DNA of 8,153 bases from CAZEAN01 sp964510225 (GCA_964510225.1 CAZEAN010000186.1:1-8153); one strand, 5' to 3'; numbered from the stretch's first letter, positions 1 through 7,570 are shown. Program-made: numbers and translations. The notes: a model not told the origin generated them from the letters alone.

Positions 1-487
1 CGGGGGGGAGCAACCGATCACTGAATTTCACCGAGAGAGAGGCGTCACTCCCGTCGGTTTCCAACGATCCGCCCCGACCGAGTTCGATCGGAACTGGGGC
101 AGACAGGTCGATCTTCGGCACTTCCGGCACTGTGACTGTCGAGGATTCGCCCGGTGTCTCGAAATCGTGGGTTGGTCGTTTTGCCTTTTCAATGCTCTTG
201 GGCCGCGTTGACGGCTTTGTAAATTGAGCGATGAGGAGGCCAAGGAGAAGCCCGAGCCCTAAGAGTCCGACGGCGACGAGGCTCCTGATCTCCCGACGCA
301 GACGGCGCCGAGGGCGCAACCGAACTCCCTCAGATGGGAAGTGATGGCGTTGTGGAGAAGGGCCCCATTTTTTTGACGGCAGAGGGTCGAGTGCCGGGAC
401 CCGAATTAGGATTGGAGCTGATCGATGAGGAGACCGTGGACCTCGAGCAATGGCTGGTGGATTGAAGAGGAGGGCTGATGCTTTCAT
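1..487 (-). CDS. single-pass membrane protein, N-terminal part (runs off left edge)
   Basis: Function not recognised. Reading the minus strand from ATG at 487-485 gives 162 uninterrupted codons to the window edge, so the protein is longer than what is seen. Residues 1-69 are rich in Pro, Arg and Ser and contain no hydrophobic stretch. Residues 58-68 form an Arg cluster (RPRRRLRREIR). Residues 70-87 are a Leu/Gly/Val/Ala transmembrane segment, followed by QFTKPSTRPKS. Residues 105-162 are a Pro/Val/Glu/Ser-rich linker that looks extracytoplasmic. By the positive-inside rule the Arg-rich N-terminus is cytoplasmic and the unseen C-terminal domain is periplasmic. The start is supported by AGGAG 6 bases upstream. 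It is transcribed divergently from the beta-barrel gene. A type II-anchored envelope protein or anti-sigma-like factor are both possible; nothing visible decides. That it is a real gene is fairly secure, from the open frame, the start signal and the coherent topology. Confidence 0.72.
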   Translation of the reverse strand, partial: MKASALLFNPPAIARGPRSPHRSAPILIRVPALDPLPSKKWGPSPQRHHFPSEGVRLRPRRRLRREIRSLVAVGLLGLGLLLGLLIAQFTKPSTRPKSIEKAKRPTHDFETPGESSTVTVPEVPKIDLSAPVPIELGRGGSLETDGSDASLSVKFSDRLLPP

Positions 488-493
488 CGGTAA

Positions 494-498
494 CTCCT
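494..498 (-). promoter_or_regulatory. ribosome binding site of the left-edge membrane protein
   Basis: The minus strand reads AGGAG six bases before the ATG at 487-485. It supports this start for a gene that is open to the window edge. Confidence 0.6.
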
Positions 499-822
499 AT
501 CGGACGGTTGCACGACGGTCGCCACGAGGTCCTGCATCGAGAGTGAGGCGGAGATCGCCTTGGAAGGATTCCGAAGGGAGACCAGAACTTTAATCGTCAG
601 GAAACTCGGGAAAACTTGAACGACCATGACGACAATGACGCCGGTTCCCGCGGAGATTTCCGATTACCGGGTATCGACCGAAGATGCAGGGACGACTCAA
701 GAGTGGTCCTCCGCACGACGATACGAATCGCTACAGAGTCCGAGGATTTGCAATCAGCCGGGGTTGGCCACGGTCACCGCATGGACCCAGCTCTTTCTCG
801 GTCGTCGATGCTTAGATCCGAC

Positions 823-827
823 GGAGG
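823..827 (+). promoter_or_regulatory. ribosome binding site that decides the start at 832
   Basis: GGAGG ends four bases before ATG 832. The longer in-frame version starting at TTG 616 has no comparable site, and it would bury the signal peptide 72 residues into the protein. This supports the shorter 307-residue product. Confidence 0.6.
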
Positions 828-831
828 TCTC

Positions 832-1755
832 ATGAGAATTACAGGTCTTTTACTTCGGCTTGTTATCCTCGTCAGCCTCGACGCCGTCCTAACATCGACC
901 TCGATTGGTCAACAGCTTGGAGATCCCAGCTTCGACGGTACCCCTCCAGTGGGACACCAAGGCCATTTCTTGAGTCGGATCTTCTGGGACAAGGAGGATG
1001 ATGCTGCTCCGATTAACACAGATCGACCGAGTTTTACTCCGTCAAGCTCAACGGTCCCGAAGGGCCGGGTCCAGGTTGAATTAGGCTATACCTACTTTCA
1101 CGATCTCAGCGGAATGACGCGGACCGATACTCATCTCTTCCCGGAACTCTCGGGACGAATCGGGATTAACGACTGGCTCGAACTGCGGACCCTCTGGCCA
1201 GGCCAGTTGTATTCCAGGACAACGAACCGGTTCGGAACGCCGAACGTGACTCAGAACGATGGGATCACTAACTTCTTCGCCGGATTCAAGTGGCATCTTG
1301 TTGAGCAGGATGGTTGGGTACCCGAGACCGCCCTCATTACCGATCTTTCGATTCCGCTCAATCAATCTGTCAATAGTAGCGAGAGCGTCGACCCATCCCT
1401 CTTCCTGATCTACAACTGGTCACTGACAGACCGGTTCTCGATCGCGGGGAGCACTGGTTACTCCTCGTCGTTCGCCCGAGATATCCCCGTCTCCTTAGGA
1501 ACCGGCGACAGCTTCGAGGTATTTAGCCAATCGATGATTGGGACCGTCTCTGCGACCGATCGCGTTTCTCTTTTTTATGAGTGGTTCGTACTCGGGCAGA
1601 CGAACGGGGCCTCGAACCTCCCGCGTCACTTAATGAACGGTGGTTTTCTTTTTCTCCTCAGACCTAACCTTCAGCTTGATTTCCGTGCTGGCTTCGGCCT
1701 CAGCGGGGTTGCCGATGACTTTTTCACAGGTGCTGGCCTGGCGTTCCGCTACTAA
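832..1755 (+). CDS. outer-membrane beta-barrel protein (putative transporter type)
   Basis: The 307-residue product starts with a signal peptide: MRITG, a hydrophobic run to about residue 21, and probable cleavage near SIGQQ (residues 24-28). A linker follows, then INTDRPSFTPSSSTVPKGRVQVELGY at about residues 61-86, given here as INTDRPSF then VPKGRVQVELGY. This is the usual opening of small planctomycete and proteobacterial barrels annotated 'transporter' or related to the phenol-degradation MetA family. The rest alternates polar and hydrophobic residues in short strands with turns such as GINDWLELRT (111-120) and LTDRFSIAGSTGYSSSF (198-214). It ends in LAFRY, an aromatic C-terminus expected of a strand recognised by the Bam machinery. 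It should sit in the outer membrane; its substrate cannot be told. A frame extending back to 616 exists but is rejected as N-terminal coding. Family membership is judged from sequence character only. Confidence 0.85.
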   Translation: MRITGLLLRLVILVSLDAVLTSTSIGQQLGDPSFDGTPPVGHQGHFLSRIFWDKEDDAAPINTDRPSFTPSSSTVPKGRVQVELGYTYFHDLSGMTRTDTHLFPELSGRIGINDWLELRTLWPGQLYSRTTNRFGTPNVTQNDGITNFFAGFKWHLVEQDGWVPETALITDLSIPLNQSVNSSESVDPSLFLIYNWSLTDRFSIAGSTGYSSSFARDIPVSLGTGDSFEVFSQSMIGTVSATDRVSLFYEWFVLGQTNGASNLPRHLMNGGFLFLLRPNLQLDFRAGFGLSGVADDFFTGAGLAFRY

Positions 1756-1773
1756 CTAATCCGAACGGAGCCC

Positions 1774-1792
1774 TGGGAGCCTTACACTCCCA
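1774..1792 (+). terminator. possible weak stem-loop terminator after the beta-barrel gene
   Basis: TGGGAG (1774-1779) pairs perfectly with CTCCCA (1787-1792) around a seven-base loop, 18 bases after the stop codon. No T-run follows, so a classical intrinsic terminator is doubtful. It could be a 3'-end protecting hairpin or chance. Confidence 0.3.
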
Positions 1793-1806
1793 TCGCTACC
1801 GCATTG

Positions 1807-1835
1807 TTGACGGATCCGCTTGATGCCCCTAAATT
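1807..1835 (+). promoter_or_regulatory. candidate sigma70-type promoter of the TPR operon
   Basis: TTGACG (1807-1812, five of six matches to the -35 consensus) and TAAATT (1830-1835, four of six matches to the -10) are separated by exactly 17 bases. Transcription would start near 1842, giving a leader of about 160 bases before the first TPR gene. It is the best promoter-like pair in this intergenic region. The short motif makes a chance match possible. Confidence 0.4.
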
Positions 1836-1843
1836 GACTTGTT

Positions 1844-1885
1844 GAGGAGTTGCGTTCTGTGGCGTCTTAGGAGGACCAACTCCTC
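1844..1885 (+). promoter_or_regulatory. stem-loop at the predicted 5' end of the TPR operon transcript
   Basis: GAGGAGTTG (1844-1852) is perfectly complementary to CAACTCCTC (1877-1885). A further T-A pair (1842/1887) and two G-T pairs (1843/1886 and 1841/1888) extend the stem outward. The 24-base loop contains AGGAGG (1869-1874). If the promoter at 1807-1835 is real, RNA would begin at the base of this stem, as in 5'-stabilising hairpins. Its function is inferred only. Confidence 0.4.
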
Positions 1886-1970
1886 GATCGTTTCTTAGTT
1901 CCGTCAAAGTTTCGAAGTGGATGGTCGCAATTCATCGAAACAGCAGCTAATAGGCCGTTTCTGATTCGTC

Positions 1971-2000
1971 CCTTAGAATCCTAGCGGCTGGGGATTAAGG
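1971..2000 (+). promoter_or_regulatory. stem-loop that contains the ribosome binding site of the first TPR gene
   Basis: CCTTA (1971-1975) and ATCC (1978-1981) pair with GGATTAAGG (1992-2000), nine pairs with a GA bulge and a ten-base loop. The only Shine-Dalgarno-like bases before ATG 2004, GGGGA (1990-1994) and AAGG (1997-2000), lie in this 3' arm. Folding would limit ribosome access, so translation may depend on unfolding. The pairing is seen; the regulation is inferred. Confidence 0.35.
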
Positions 2001-2003
2001 TCA

Positions 2004-4802
2004 ATGCGATCTTTCAAGCATCTCGCGACGTTGACCGCGATCGTGGTCACCTTGTGGACGGCATCCACTGCAGAAGGACTCCAAACGAGTCGATCGATCC
2101 AGCAATCGAGCTCAGCGCGGCTTGAACATTCGTCGGGGTCAGCCTCGTTGCGTTTTCTCGAAGGCCTCCGTAATCGCGGATACCATGATCTTGCCGTCGA
2201 TTATTTAGATCAGAAGCTAAACGAATCCGACCTCGATCCAGCGATCAAGCGAGAGCTTTCATTCGAACGTAATCAGAGTCTGATTGATCTTGCCGCCGAA
2301 GCTCCCGATCTCGATCGTCGGATCCAAGTCCTCGACGAGGCGAGGCGAGCTGTCGAAGCTTTCCTCCAGTCTTATCCAGATGATCAGAGAGTGCCCGAAG
2401 TCCGACTGCAGCTTGCTCAGTTGCTCTATCAGCGCGGTCAGACTCAGGCCCTCCAAGCACAAGAAGCTGTTGAGGACGGCCCCGATCGTGACTTAAAGCT
2501 CGCGTCTGCTCGGGCGGCATTTGGCCAAGCTCGGGTGGCGTTCAATGAGGCTGAAAGGGCTCTGGAGCAAGCCTTCCGATCGTTCGATCAACAGGTCCTC
2601 GACCAAGAAGATGCTCAATATCAAGCCCGTGAACGAGCCAGGAACCGACTCCTCGATGCCAAGCTCCGACGCGCAATCGTTGATTACGACGAGGCTCAAA
2701 CTTATGCGGAAGGTTCCGAGGACCGTGATCGACTCCTTGATCAAGCAATCGAGCAATTTATTGGGCTCTATGAAGGTTACCGGACCTGGATCTCGGGGGT
2801 TGCGGCTCGGATGTGGCAAGCGAAGTGTCTTGAGGAGCAAGGAAATCTAGGTGCCGCCATTGGGATCTATAAGGAGATCCTTGATCAGACGGATGATCAA
2901 CTGTTACCGATCCGCCGTCAGACCGCGTTCTTTAAGATCATCGCCCACCGGAAGCGTGGTGAACATGCACTAGCCGAGCAGCAAGCGCGTCGATGGTTAC
3001 AAAGTGCGAGTGAGGTCGCTTTGCCGATCCAACGACTTGGTGTCCAACTCGAACTCGCCCGTAATATCGATGCCCTCCTCGAGGCCAATGACCCGGCTAC
3101 TATCCGTCTCCGAGATTCGAAGGTAGAGGACATTGTCCAGCTCCTCGGAGACGTGATCCAATACGCATCCCCCTACAAAGCAGACGCGGTTACGTTGCTC
3201 TTGAAGTACCGACCAGTTGAAACGGTCGACCGTCGGACCCTCGTTGGTCTCAGTTATGATCGTGCCATGGAACTGGCAAGGGATGCGATTGCAACCCAGG
3301 CACTTGAGAATGCGATTCTCTACCTCCGGACTGCATTAGCTCGCGTCAACGCTCCTCGGGAAGTCGAGCGTACTAATGCTGCTCGCTACTTGCTCGGCGT
3401 CACCTTCTACCAAACTGAGCGCTACCTCGATGCCGGTGTGACGTTCGATTTCATCGCACGGCGCTATCCGGAAGATCAGCGGGCTCTCAATGCGGCCGAG
3501 TTAGGGATGGGAGCACTCCTCCTCGCTGATCGGGAACTCCGATCGCATGGGGGCCGAGGGAGTCTCGATCGTTTAATCGACCTCGCGGAGTACATCGTCG
3601 GTCGCTGGCCTAATGCAGCCCAAGGCGACCTTGCGCGGACTGTGCTTGGGGACCTCGCCGTCCGCGAGAAGCGTTATCTCGAAGCAGCCTCCTATTTCGA
3701 GGCGGTGACCGATCCTGGACAACTCCTCGATGCTAAGGCAAGTGCTGGTAATGCTCACTGGCGACAGAGCCTTGTTCTGAAGGCAGCGGACCCTTCTTCA
3801 AGTGACGCGGAGTCCGAGGCTGATCGTGCGCTCGAACTCCTGAATGAAGTCTACGAGGCGCGTGTGGAGGCTCGGGTCCCATTGACTGATCCCGAACGTG
3901 CTGTCACCGCTGGGAACTTGGCGGAGATCCTCATCAGTCTTGATCAGCTCGACCGTGCCCTTGAAATTCTCGAAATTCACACCAAAGGGCTCATCGATGC
4001 CGGCCCCAGCGAAGCGACGAAGGCGCTGCTGGCGAGCCTTCTCCGACTCCAGCTCCAGGCACATATTAACGCTGGTCAAACGAATGACGCTGTTCAGGAC
4101 ATGCGATCGCTGCAAGGTGTTGCCTCGGGGCAGTCCTTGACTCAACTCTTCTTCGGACTCGGGCGACTTTTGGAAGAGGAGATGAAGGAACAGCAAGCCC
4201 AAGGAAACCAGGAAGGACTCGAGCGAACACGGAACAGTTTCAAGGAGTTCTTGAACGCACTCGTTGAAGCCGAATCAGGACAGGTTTACGAATCGCTTCA
4301 GTGGGCCGGTGAGCAGATGCTGGCGATCAATGCACCGGAGCAGGCCATCCCGATCTTCGACCGCGTCCTCGATCAGTTTGCCGACCATCCCCGGATCAGT
4401 CGGACGAAGCGGAAGCGTGCTGAGGGGCTCCGCGACGCTCAACTGTTTAACGAGGCGTGGACGGCGATCGATCTGCTGATCCAAGAGAATGAACGTTCGC
4501 TCGAATATCGATTTGCCCGCTGTGAACTTTTGGAAGCGTGGGCCGAAGCAGAACGTGGACGTTGGAACACGGCGATTACGTATTGGTACGACCTTGCGAA
4601 GCTCCTCAGTAGGTCCCGGCCGCGACCTCCCGAGTATTACGACTGCTGGTACCACGTCGCTCGCTGCCAGTTTCGGAAAGGCGATCGTGACGCGGCTCGA
4701 AATACGATCCAGCGTATCATGGCACTCTCGGAGACCCTTGGTTCTCCCGAAATCAAGGAAAAGTACCTCGAACTTCGCCGGCAAATCGGTGGTTCTCGTT
4801 GA
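2004..4802 (+). CDS. large secreted tetratricopeptide-repeat protein
   Basis: The 932-residue product has an N-terminal signal peptide (basic MRSFKH, hydrophobic to about residue 20, cleavage likely near STAEG at 21-25). The rest is almost entirely alpha-helical. TPR-like helix pairs are visible around residues 49-72 (LRNRGYHDLAVDYLDQ), 133-150, 266-294 (CLEEQGNLGAAIGIYKEIL), 459-490 (TFYQTERYLDAGVTFDFIARRYP), 543-567 (REKRYLEAASYFEAV), 638-662, 778-812 and 880-905. Residues 150-260 are rich in Ala, Gln, Glu and Arg and could form a long helical or coiled segment. No catalytic motif or further membrane segment is seen. It is probably a periplasmic scaffold for protein-protein contacts. The second TPR gene follows after 82 bases on the same strand, so the two are likely cotranscribed and work together. 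Large TPR proteins of this kind are common in Planctomycetota; no specific partner can be named. Confidence 0.88.
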   Translation: MRSFKHLATLTAIVVTLWTASTAEGLQTSRSIQQSSSARLEHSSGSASLRFLEGLRNRGYHDLAVDYLDQKLNESDLDPAIKRELSFERNQSLIDLAAEAPDLDRRIQVLDEARRAVEAFLQSYPDDQRVPEVRLQLAQLLYQRGQTQALQAQEAVEDGPDRDLKLASARAAFGQARVAFNEAERALEQAFRSFDQQVLDQEDAQYQARERARNRLLDAKLRRAIVDYDEAQTYAEGSEDRDRLLDQAIEQFIGLYEGYRTWISGVAARMWQAKCLEEQGNLGAAIGIYKEILDQTDDQLLPIRRQTAFFKIIAHRKRGEHALAEQQARRWLQSASEVALPIQRLGVQLELARNIDALLEANDPATIRLRDSKVEDIVQLLGDVIQYASPYKADAVTLLLKYRPVETVDRRTLVGLSYDRAMELARDAIATQALENAILYLRTALARVNAPREVERTNAARYLLGVTFYQTERYLDAGVTFDFIARRYPEDQRALNAAELGMGALLLADRELRSHGGRGSLDRLIDLAEYIVGRWPNAAQGDLARTVLGDLAVREKRYLEAASYFEAVTDPGQLLDAKASAGNAHWRQSLVLKAADPSSSDAESEADRALELLNEVYEARVEARVPLTDPERAVTAGNLAEILISLDQLDRALEILEIHTKGLIDAGPSEATKALLASLLRLQLQAHINAGQTNDAVQDMRSLQGVASGQSLTQLFFGLGRLLEEEMKEQQAQGNQEGLERTRNSFKEFLNALVEAESGQVYESLQWAGEQMLAINAPEQAIPIFDRVLDQFADHPRISRTKRKRAEGLRDAQLFNEAWTAIDLLIQENERSLEYRFARCELLEAWAEAERGRWNTAITYWYDLAKLLSRSRPRPPEYYDCWYHVARCQFRKGDRDAARNTIQRIMALSETLGSPEIKEKYLELRRQIGGSR

Positions 4803-4884
4803 GTCTTCCGGAATCTGTTGTCACCAAATCGCTGAACAGGTTGGAACAAAAAGATCATTTCTCCGGACCCGATAGAGCCGTCTC

Positions 4885-5955
4885 ATGAATCAACTCAGTC
4901 GGACTCGAATGCATTGGGATCGTCCTCGGCTTGTCGTCATCTGTGCCGTGTTGTTCTCGGTCCTGATTATGGAGAGTGTCAGGGCCGACGAAGTAGTCCT
5001 CGTCCCTGGTGCTGGAACGAGAGCGCCCGGCGGTCGGGTTCGGGGACGAATCACGACAGAATCACCCGAATCAGTCCGGGTCGACAACCAGACGATTCCC
5101 CTCGAAGAGATCGAAGAGATCCGCTACACGACACCTGGAGCTGAGTACACCCAAGCAGTCTCCCGGTCTAATTCTCCTGACGGTGTCGAGCGGACGATCG
5201 AGCTTTTCGAGGAGGCTGCCGAGAAAGCACAAAATCCATTGGTTCGTCAAGATGCCCAATACCGAAGAGCTGAAGTCCTCCGTCGACAAGCCCAGCGTGA
5301 TCCTGAGTACCGTCCAAAGGCACTCGAAGCCTTCCGATCCATCGTCCGCGAGTTACCTCAGAGTCGACATGTTGGGCCATCATTGCGCCAGCTTGCCCTA
5401 ATGGAGATTGAGGCCCAAGAGTTCGATGAGGCCGAGGCCACCCTCAACGAATTCGGAAAGCTCGGCTGGGCCTCAAATGAAGCGGCGATCCTCCAAGCAC
5501 GACTTATGGCGAAGCGTGGCCAGTCTGAAGCAGCCTTAGAGGCGCTCGACGGACTCTTGAACCGTCTCCCGGACAATTCTTCGAGTGCCCTACTGGCGAC
5601 TCTGGCGAAGTCCGAAGCGCTTGTCGGTCTGGGGAAGTTCGATGAAGCAGAACAACTCGCAGAAGATCTCATCGAGACGTCGGATCCTGAAGATGCTCAG
5701 ACGCTAGCCCCAGCGTATAACACGCTCGGTGATTGTCTCCGAGCCGCTGGAAAGCCTCAAGAAGCGCTCTTCGCCTACCTTCATACCGATATTTTCTACA
5801 GCGATTCTGGCGAAGAACATGCAAGAGCACTCGCATCTATCGCACAGCTCTGGCAAGTCCTCAATCGATCTGATCGTGCAGCCGAAGTCGTCGATCGACT
5901 CCGAAACGAGCACCCAAATAGTAACTATCTGGGTGCAGTCGGCACGGCACCTTGA
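4885..5955 (+). CDS. secreted TPR protein with a small N-terminal beta domain
   Basis: The 356-residue product has a signal peptide (Arg-rich start, hydrophobic about residues 16-29, likely cleavage after SVRA at 34). Residues 50-82 look like a small beta domain: RVRGRITTES, then VRVDNQTIPLEEIEEIRY. This 'generate a value, define a default site' pattern resembles short beta modules at the front of other planctomycete secreted TPR proteins. From about residue 100 on there are TPR-like helix pairs, including 164-190 (LALMEIEAQEFDEAEATL), 203-226, 240-262 (ALVGLGKFDEAEQLAEDLI), 277-300 (YNTLGDCLRAAGKPQEALFAY) and 312-342. ATG 4885 has only a weak upstream purine stretch (GATAGAG); an ATG at 4909 has no better site and would shorten the basic region. 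Probably periplasmic and a partner of the large TPR protein just upstream. Cellular role unknown. Confidence 0.87.
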   Translation: MNQLSRTRMHWDRPRLVVICAVLFSVLIMESVRADEVVLVPGAGTRAPGGRVRGRITTESPESVRVDNQTIPLEEIEEIRYTTPGAEYTQAVSRSNSPDGVERTIELFEEAAEKAQNPLVRQDAQYRRAEVLRRQAQRDPEYRPKALEAFRSIVRELPQSRHVGPSLRQLALMEIEAQEFDEAEATLNEFGKLGWASNEAAILQARLMAKRGQSEAALEALDGLLNRLPDNSSSALLATLAKSEALVGLGKFDEAEQLAEDLIETSDPEDAQTLAPAYNTLGDCLRAAGKPQEALFAYLHTDIFYSDSGEEHARALASIAQLWQVLNRSDRAAEVVDRLRNEHPNSNYLGAVGTAP

Positions 5956-6001
5956 GTAATCATGACGGATTGTGCAGGTCTTCTCGTCTGAGACAACTCT
6001 C
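5956..6001. other. short convergent gap without a clear terminator
   Basis: Only 46 bases separate two convergent stop codons. The best structure is a five-pair stem, GTCTT (5978-5982) with GAGAC (5990-5994), too weak and without a T-run. Termination here is either factor-dependent or transcripts overlap into the opposite gene. Confidence 0.4.
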
Positions 6002-7564
6002 TCAATCGTCCGAGTCTGATCGGTCCTGGTTCCGGACGCGCTGGAAGAGTCGATACCCGTGTCGTCCGATCGTGTCCAGAACCCGTCGCGCTTGGGAGCG
6101 ACTGGAGTGTTGGTGTAGATAGCGGAGGAGGGCGGCACGGTCGGCTTCACGTGAACGCCGGGCCAACGCAGCGAGAATCACGGGCACGCTCTCCTGAATT
6201 GAACGATCAGCAGCGAGATTCACTTCGAGAACGCGGCCTACTTCCTTCGGAACTGCTGCTCGGATGCGATCGGCGGCTGTCGCGCGTTTCGTTCGACGCT
6301 CGGTACTCGTTGCCGTTCCACCTTCGAGTCCGACCGAACCGCTTGATTGGTGGTCATTCGTTTCTTCGCCGGATTCATGACCGTCAACAACGACGAGAGC
6401 AGGCGGTCGCGACAGTTCGGGGTGCTGATGATACCAGTTCGACCACTCGGTCATAATCGCGATCGCTTCCTTCACTGCATCAGAATCGGCGGAGGTGAAA
6501 AGGACAAAAAGATCCGTATCTGTTGCGTCACTAATGAGTGACTTCCGGGCTTTATCGGTACCACTTGAGGCACGACCTACCTTGGGATAGGGAGTTGCCT
6601 GGAATTGGAGCCTTGGGAGTCGTTCCGCCAACGCTGGTTCACGTCCATCGCTGATCAGTTTCAGTTTCGTGAGTTCTAACCCTTCCCCGGCGATCTCCGA
6701 TTTGATCGTTTTGACGAGTCGTTTAGGGTCATTTGGGGGAAGTCCGGTAACGAGAACGGTTGGAGCCGGTCCCTCATCCCGCGTTCTTGAAGATTCACGC
6801 GTCAATCGTCGGTAATTCTCGGCACCAATCGAGAGCCGGCCGCTGTAGAGTTCCACAAGGTGATGGCCGAGTCGATTGACGAAGGCGCGGTAAAACCAAC
6901 GCATTAAAGTTTTCTGCATACTCCGCCAGGCAGGTTGCGAGACCATCTTCTGGACCCCGAGTCGGGCAAACCCGCTGACTGGTGAGAGAAAGGGAAGCAG
7001 GATCGAGTAGACCTCATTGGCCTTGGAAACGAACTGTGCGGCTTGGATTGCTTGCTTCCAATGCCCCGGCGTGACGACGTCGCCCCCTGGGACCTCCCTG
7101 CAGAGCCGGCCGAGGTCCTCGACCGCGAGTTCCAAGGCAGTGAGGAGTTCGATGACGGGGACGTCGTCAATGGGCTCCGTCGCCTTGGGACGGTAGTGCT
7201 GGGCGAGTTGGGTCGCCATCGCGCGTCCGGTCTCAATGTAGAGGTCACCATTAGTGAACCGCTGGATTTCCTCCTTGTCCCCACGATCGGCGTATTCTTG
7301 AACAAGTTCCCAAGCGGCTCGGTCTTGGGGAGTGAATGTCTCCGGGGCTTCCCAATCGATCGGAGGGAGGAGTGGCTGCTTGGAACGCGTCCATTGGTTG
7401 GCGAGTGCTGCGAAGAGCCCAAAGGAAGTGATTAAAGTCAGACTCCCTCCGAGAACCCAGATCGGGCCATGTTCCCAGAGCCAGAGCGTTCCCAAGGCGA
7501 CATAGGCACCGCTCGGGATTACGAGCAAGGCGAGTAAGGCCCAGGTCCGCCAATTCCAGAGCAC
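6002..7564 (-). CDS. membrane-anchored GTPase-like protein with degenerate nucleotide-binding motifs
   Basis: The 520-residue product has two N-terminal transmembrane helices (about 7-29 and 35-56) joined by WEHG. A helical cytoplasmic region follows, with QHYRPKATEPIDDVPVIELLTALE at about 122-145 (seen as HYRPKA, then VPVIELLTALE), EVPGGD (157-162), FLSPVSGFARLG (192-203) and FVNRLGHHLVELYSGRL (228-244). This order recalls membrane-bound Era/YcjX-like GTPases known in planctomycetes and gammaproteobacteria. At the expected P-loop position, 269-284 reads TVLVTGLPPNDPKRLV, without the GxxxxGKS core. The expected N/TKxD position reads VVVDGHES (391-398), followed by a Ser/Thr/Gly-rich loop (399-430). 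It is therefore probably a non-binding pseudo-GTPase. The C-terminus (463-510) is helical and basic. GTG 7564 is chosen because AGGAGGAG lies six bases upstream. The gene converges on the TPR operon with 46 bases between stop codons. Family assignment is from memory of patterns, moderate confidence. Confidence 0.82.
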   Translation of the reverse strand: MLWNWRTWALLALLVIPSGAYVALGTLWLWEHGPIWVLGGSLTLITSFGLFAALANQWTRSKQPLLPPIDWEAPETFTPQDRAAWELVQEYADRGDKEEIQRFTNGDLYIETGRAMATQLAQHYRPKATEPIDDVPVIELLTALELAVEDLGRLCREVPGGDVVTPGHWKQAIQAAQFVSKANEVYSILLPFLSPVSGFARLGVQKMVSQPAWRSMQKTLMRWFYRAFVNRLGHHLVELYSGRLSIGAENYRRLTRESSRTRDEGPAPTVLVTGLPPNDPKRLVKTIKSEIAGEGLELTKLKLISDGREPALAERLPRLQFQATPYPKVGRASSGTDKARKSLISDATDTDLFVLFTSADSDAVKEAIAIMTEWSNWYHQHPELSRPPALVVVDGHESGEETNDHQSSGSVGLEGGTATSTERRTKRATAADRIRAAVPKEVGRVLEVNLAADRSIQESVPVILAALARRSREADRAALLRYLHQHSSRSQARRVLDTIGRHGYRLFQRVRNQDRSDSDD

Positions 7565-7570
7565 TGCATT

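Larger units (their letters stand above)
488..831. other. divergent intergenic region between the membrane protein and the beta-barrel gene
   Basis: These 344 bases lie between two divergent genes and should hold both promoters, but no convincing -35/-10 pair is visible. TTTAAT at 589-594 matches a -10 in five of six positions but has no matching -35. A short stem, AGGCG (546-550) with CGCCT (556-560), lies in the leader of the leftward gene. The frame of the beta-barrel gene stays open back to a TTG at 616, and another frame holds a 69-codon open frame (626-835). Neither has good start signals or protein-like sequence. Confidence 0.5.

Noticed and set aside
28..243. 71-codon minus-strand open frame near the left edge
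   Set aside because: It overlaps the longer, better-supported membrane protein in another frame and its composition (Arg/Ser/Gln/Cys) is typical of a shadow frame.
616..831. N-terminal extension of the beta-barrel gene from a TTG codon at 616
   Set aside because: It would place the signal peptide 72 residues inside the protein, has no good ribosome binding site, and its residues are low in hydrophobicity and unlike a coding start; ATG 832 has GGAGG in front.
1909..1941. GTTTCGA/TCGAAAC inverted repeat in the TPR operon leader
   Set aside because: Only seven pairs around a 19-base loop, weaker than the two neighbouring stems and expected by chance in a leader of this size.
3798..4202. 134-codon and other minus-strand open frames inside the large TPR gene, including 4275-4784
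   Set aside because: They lie fully opposite a clearly coding TPR frame, lack start signals and have no recognisable domains.
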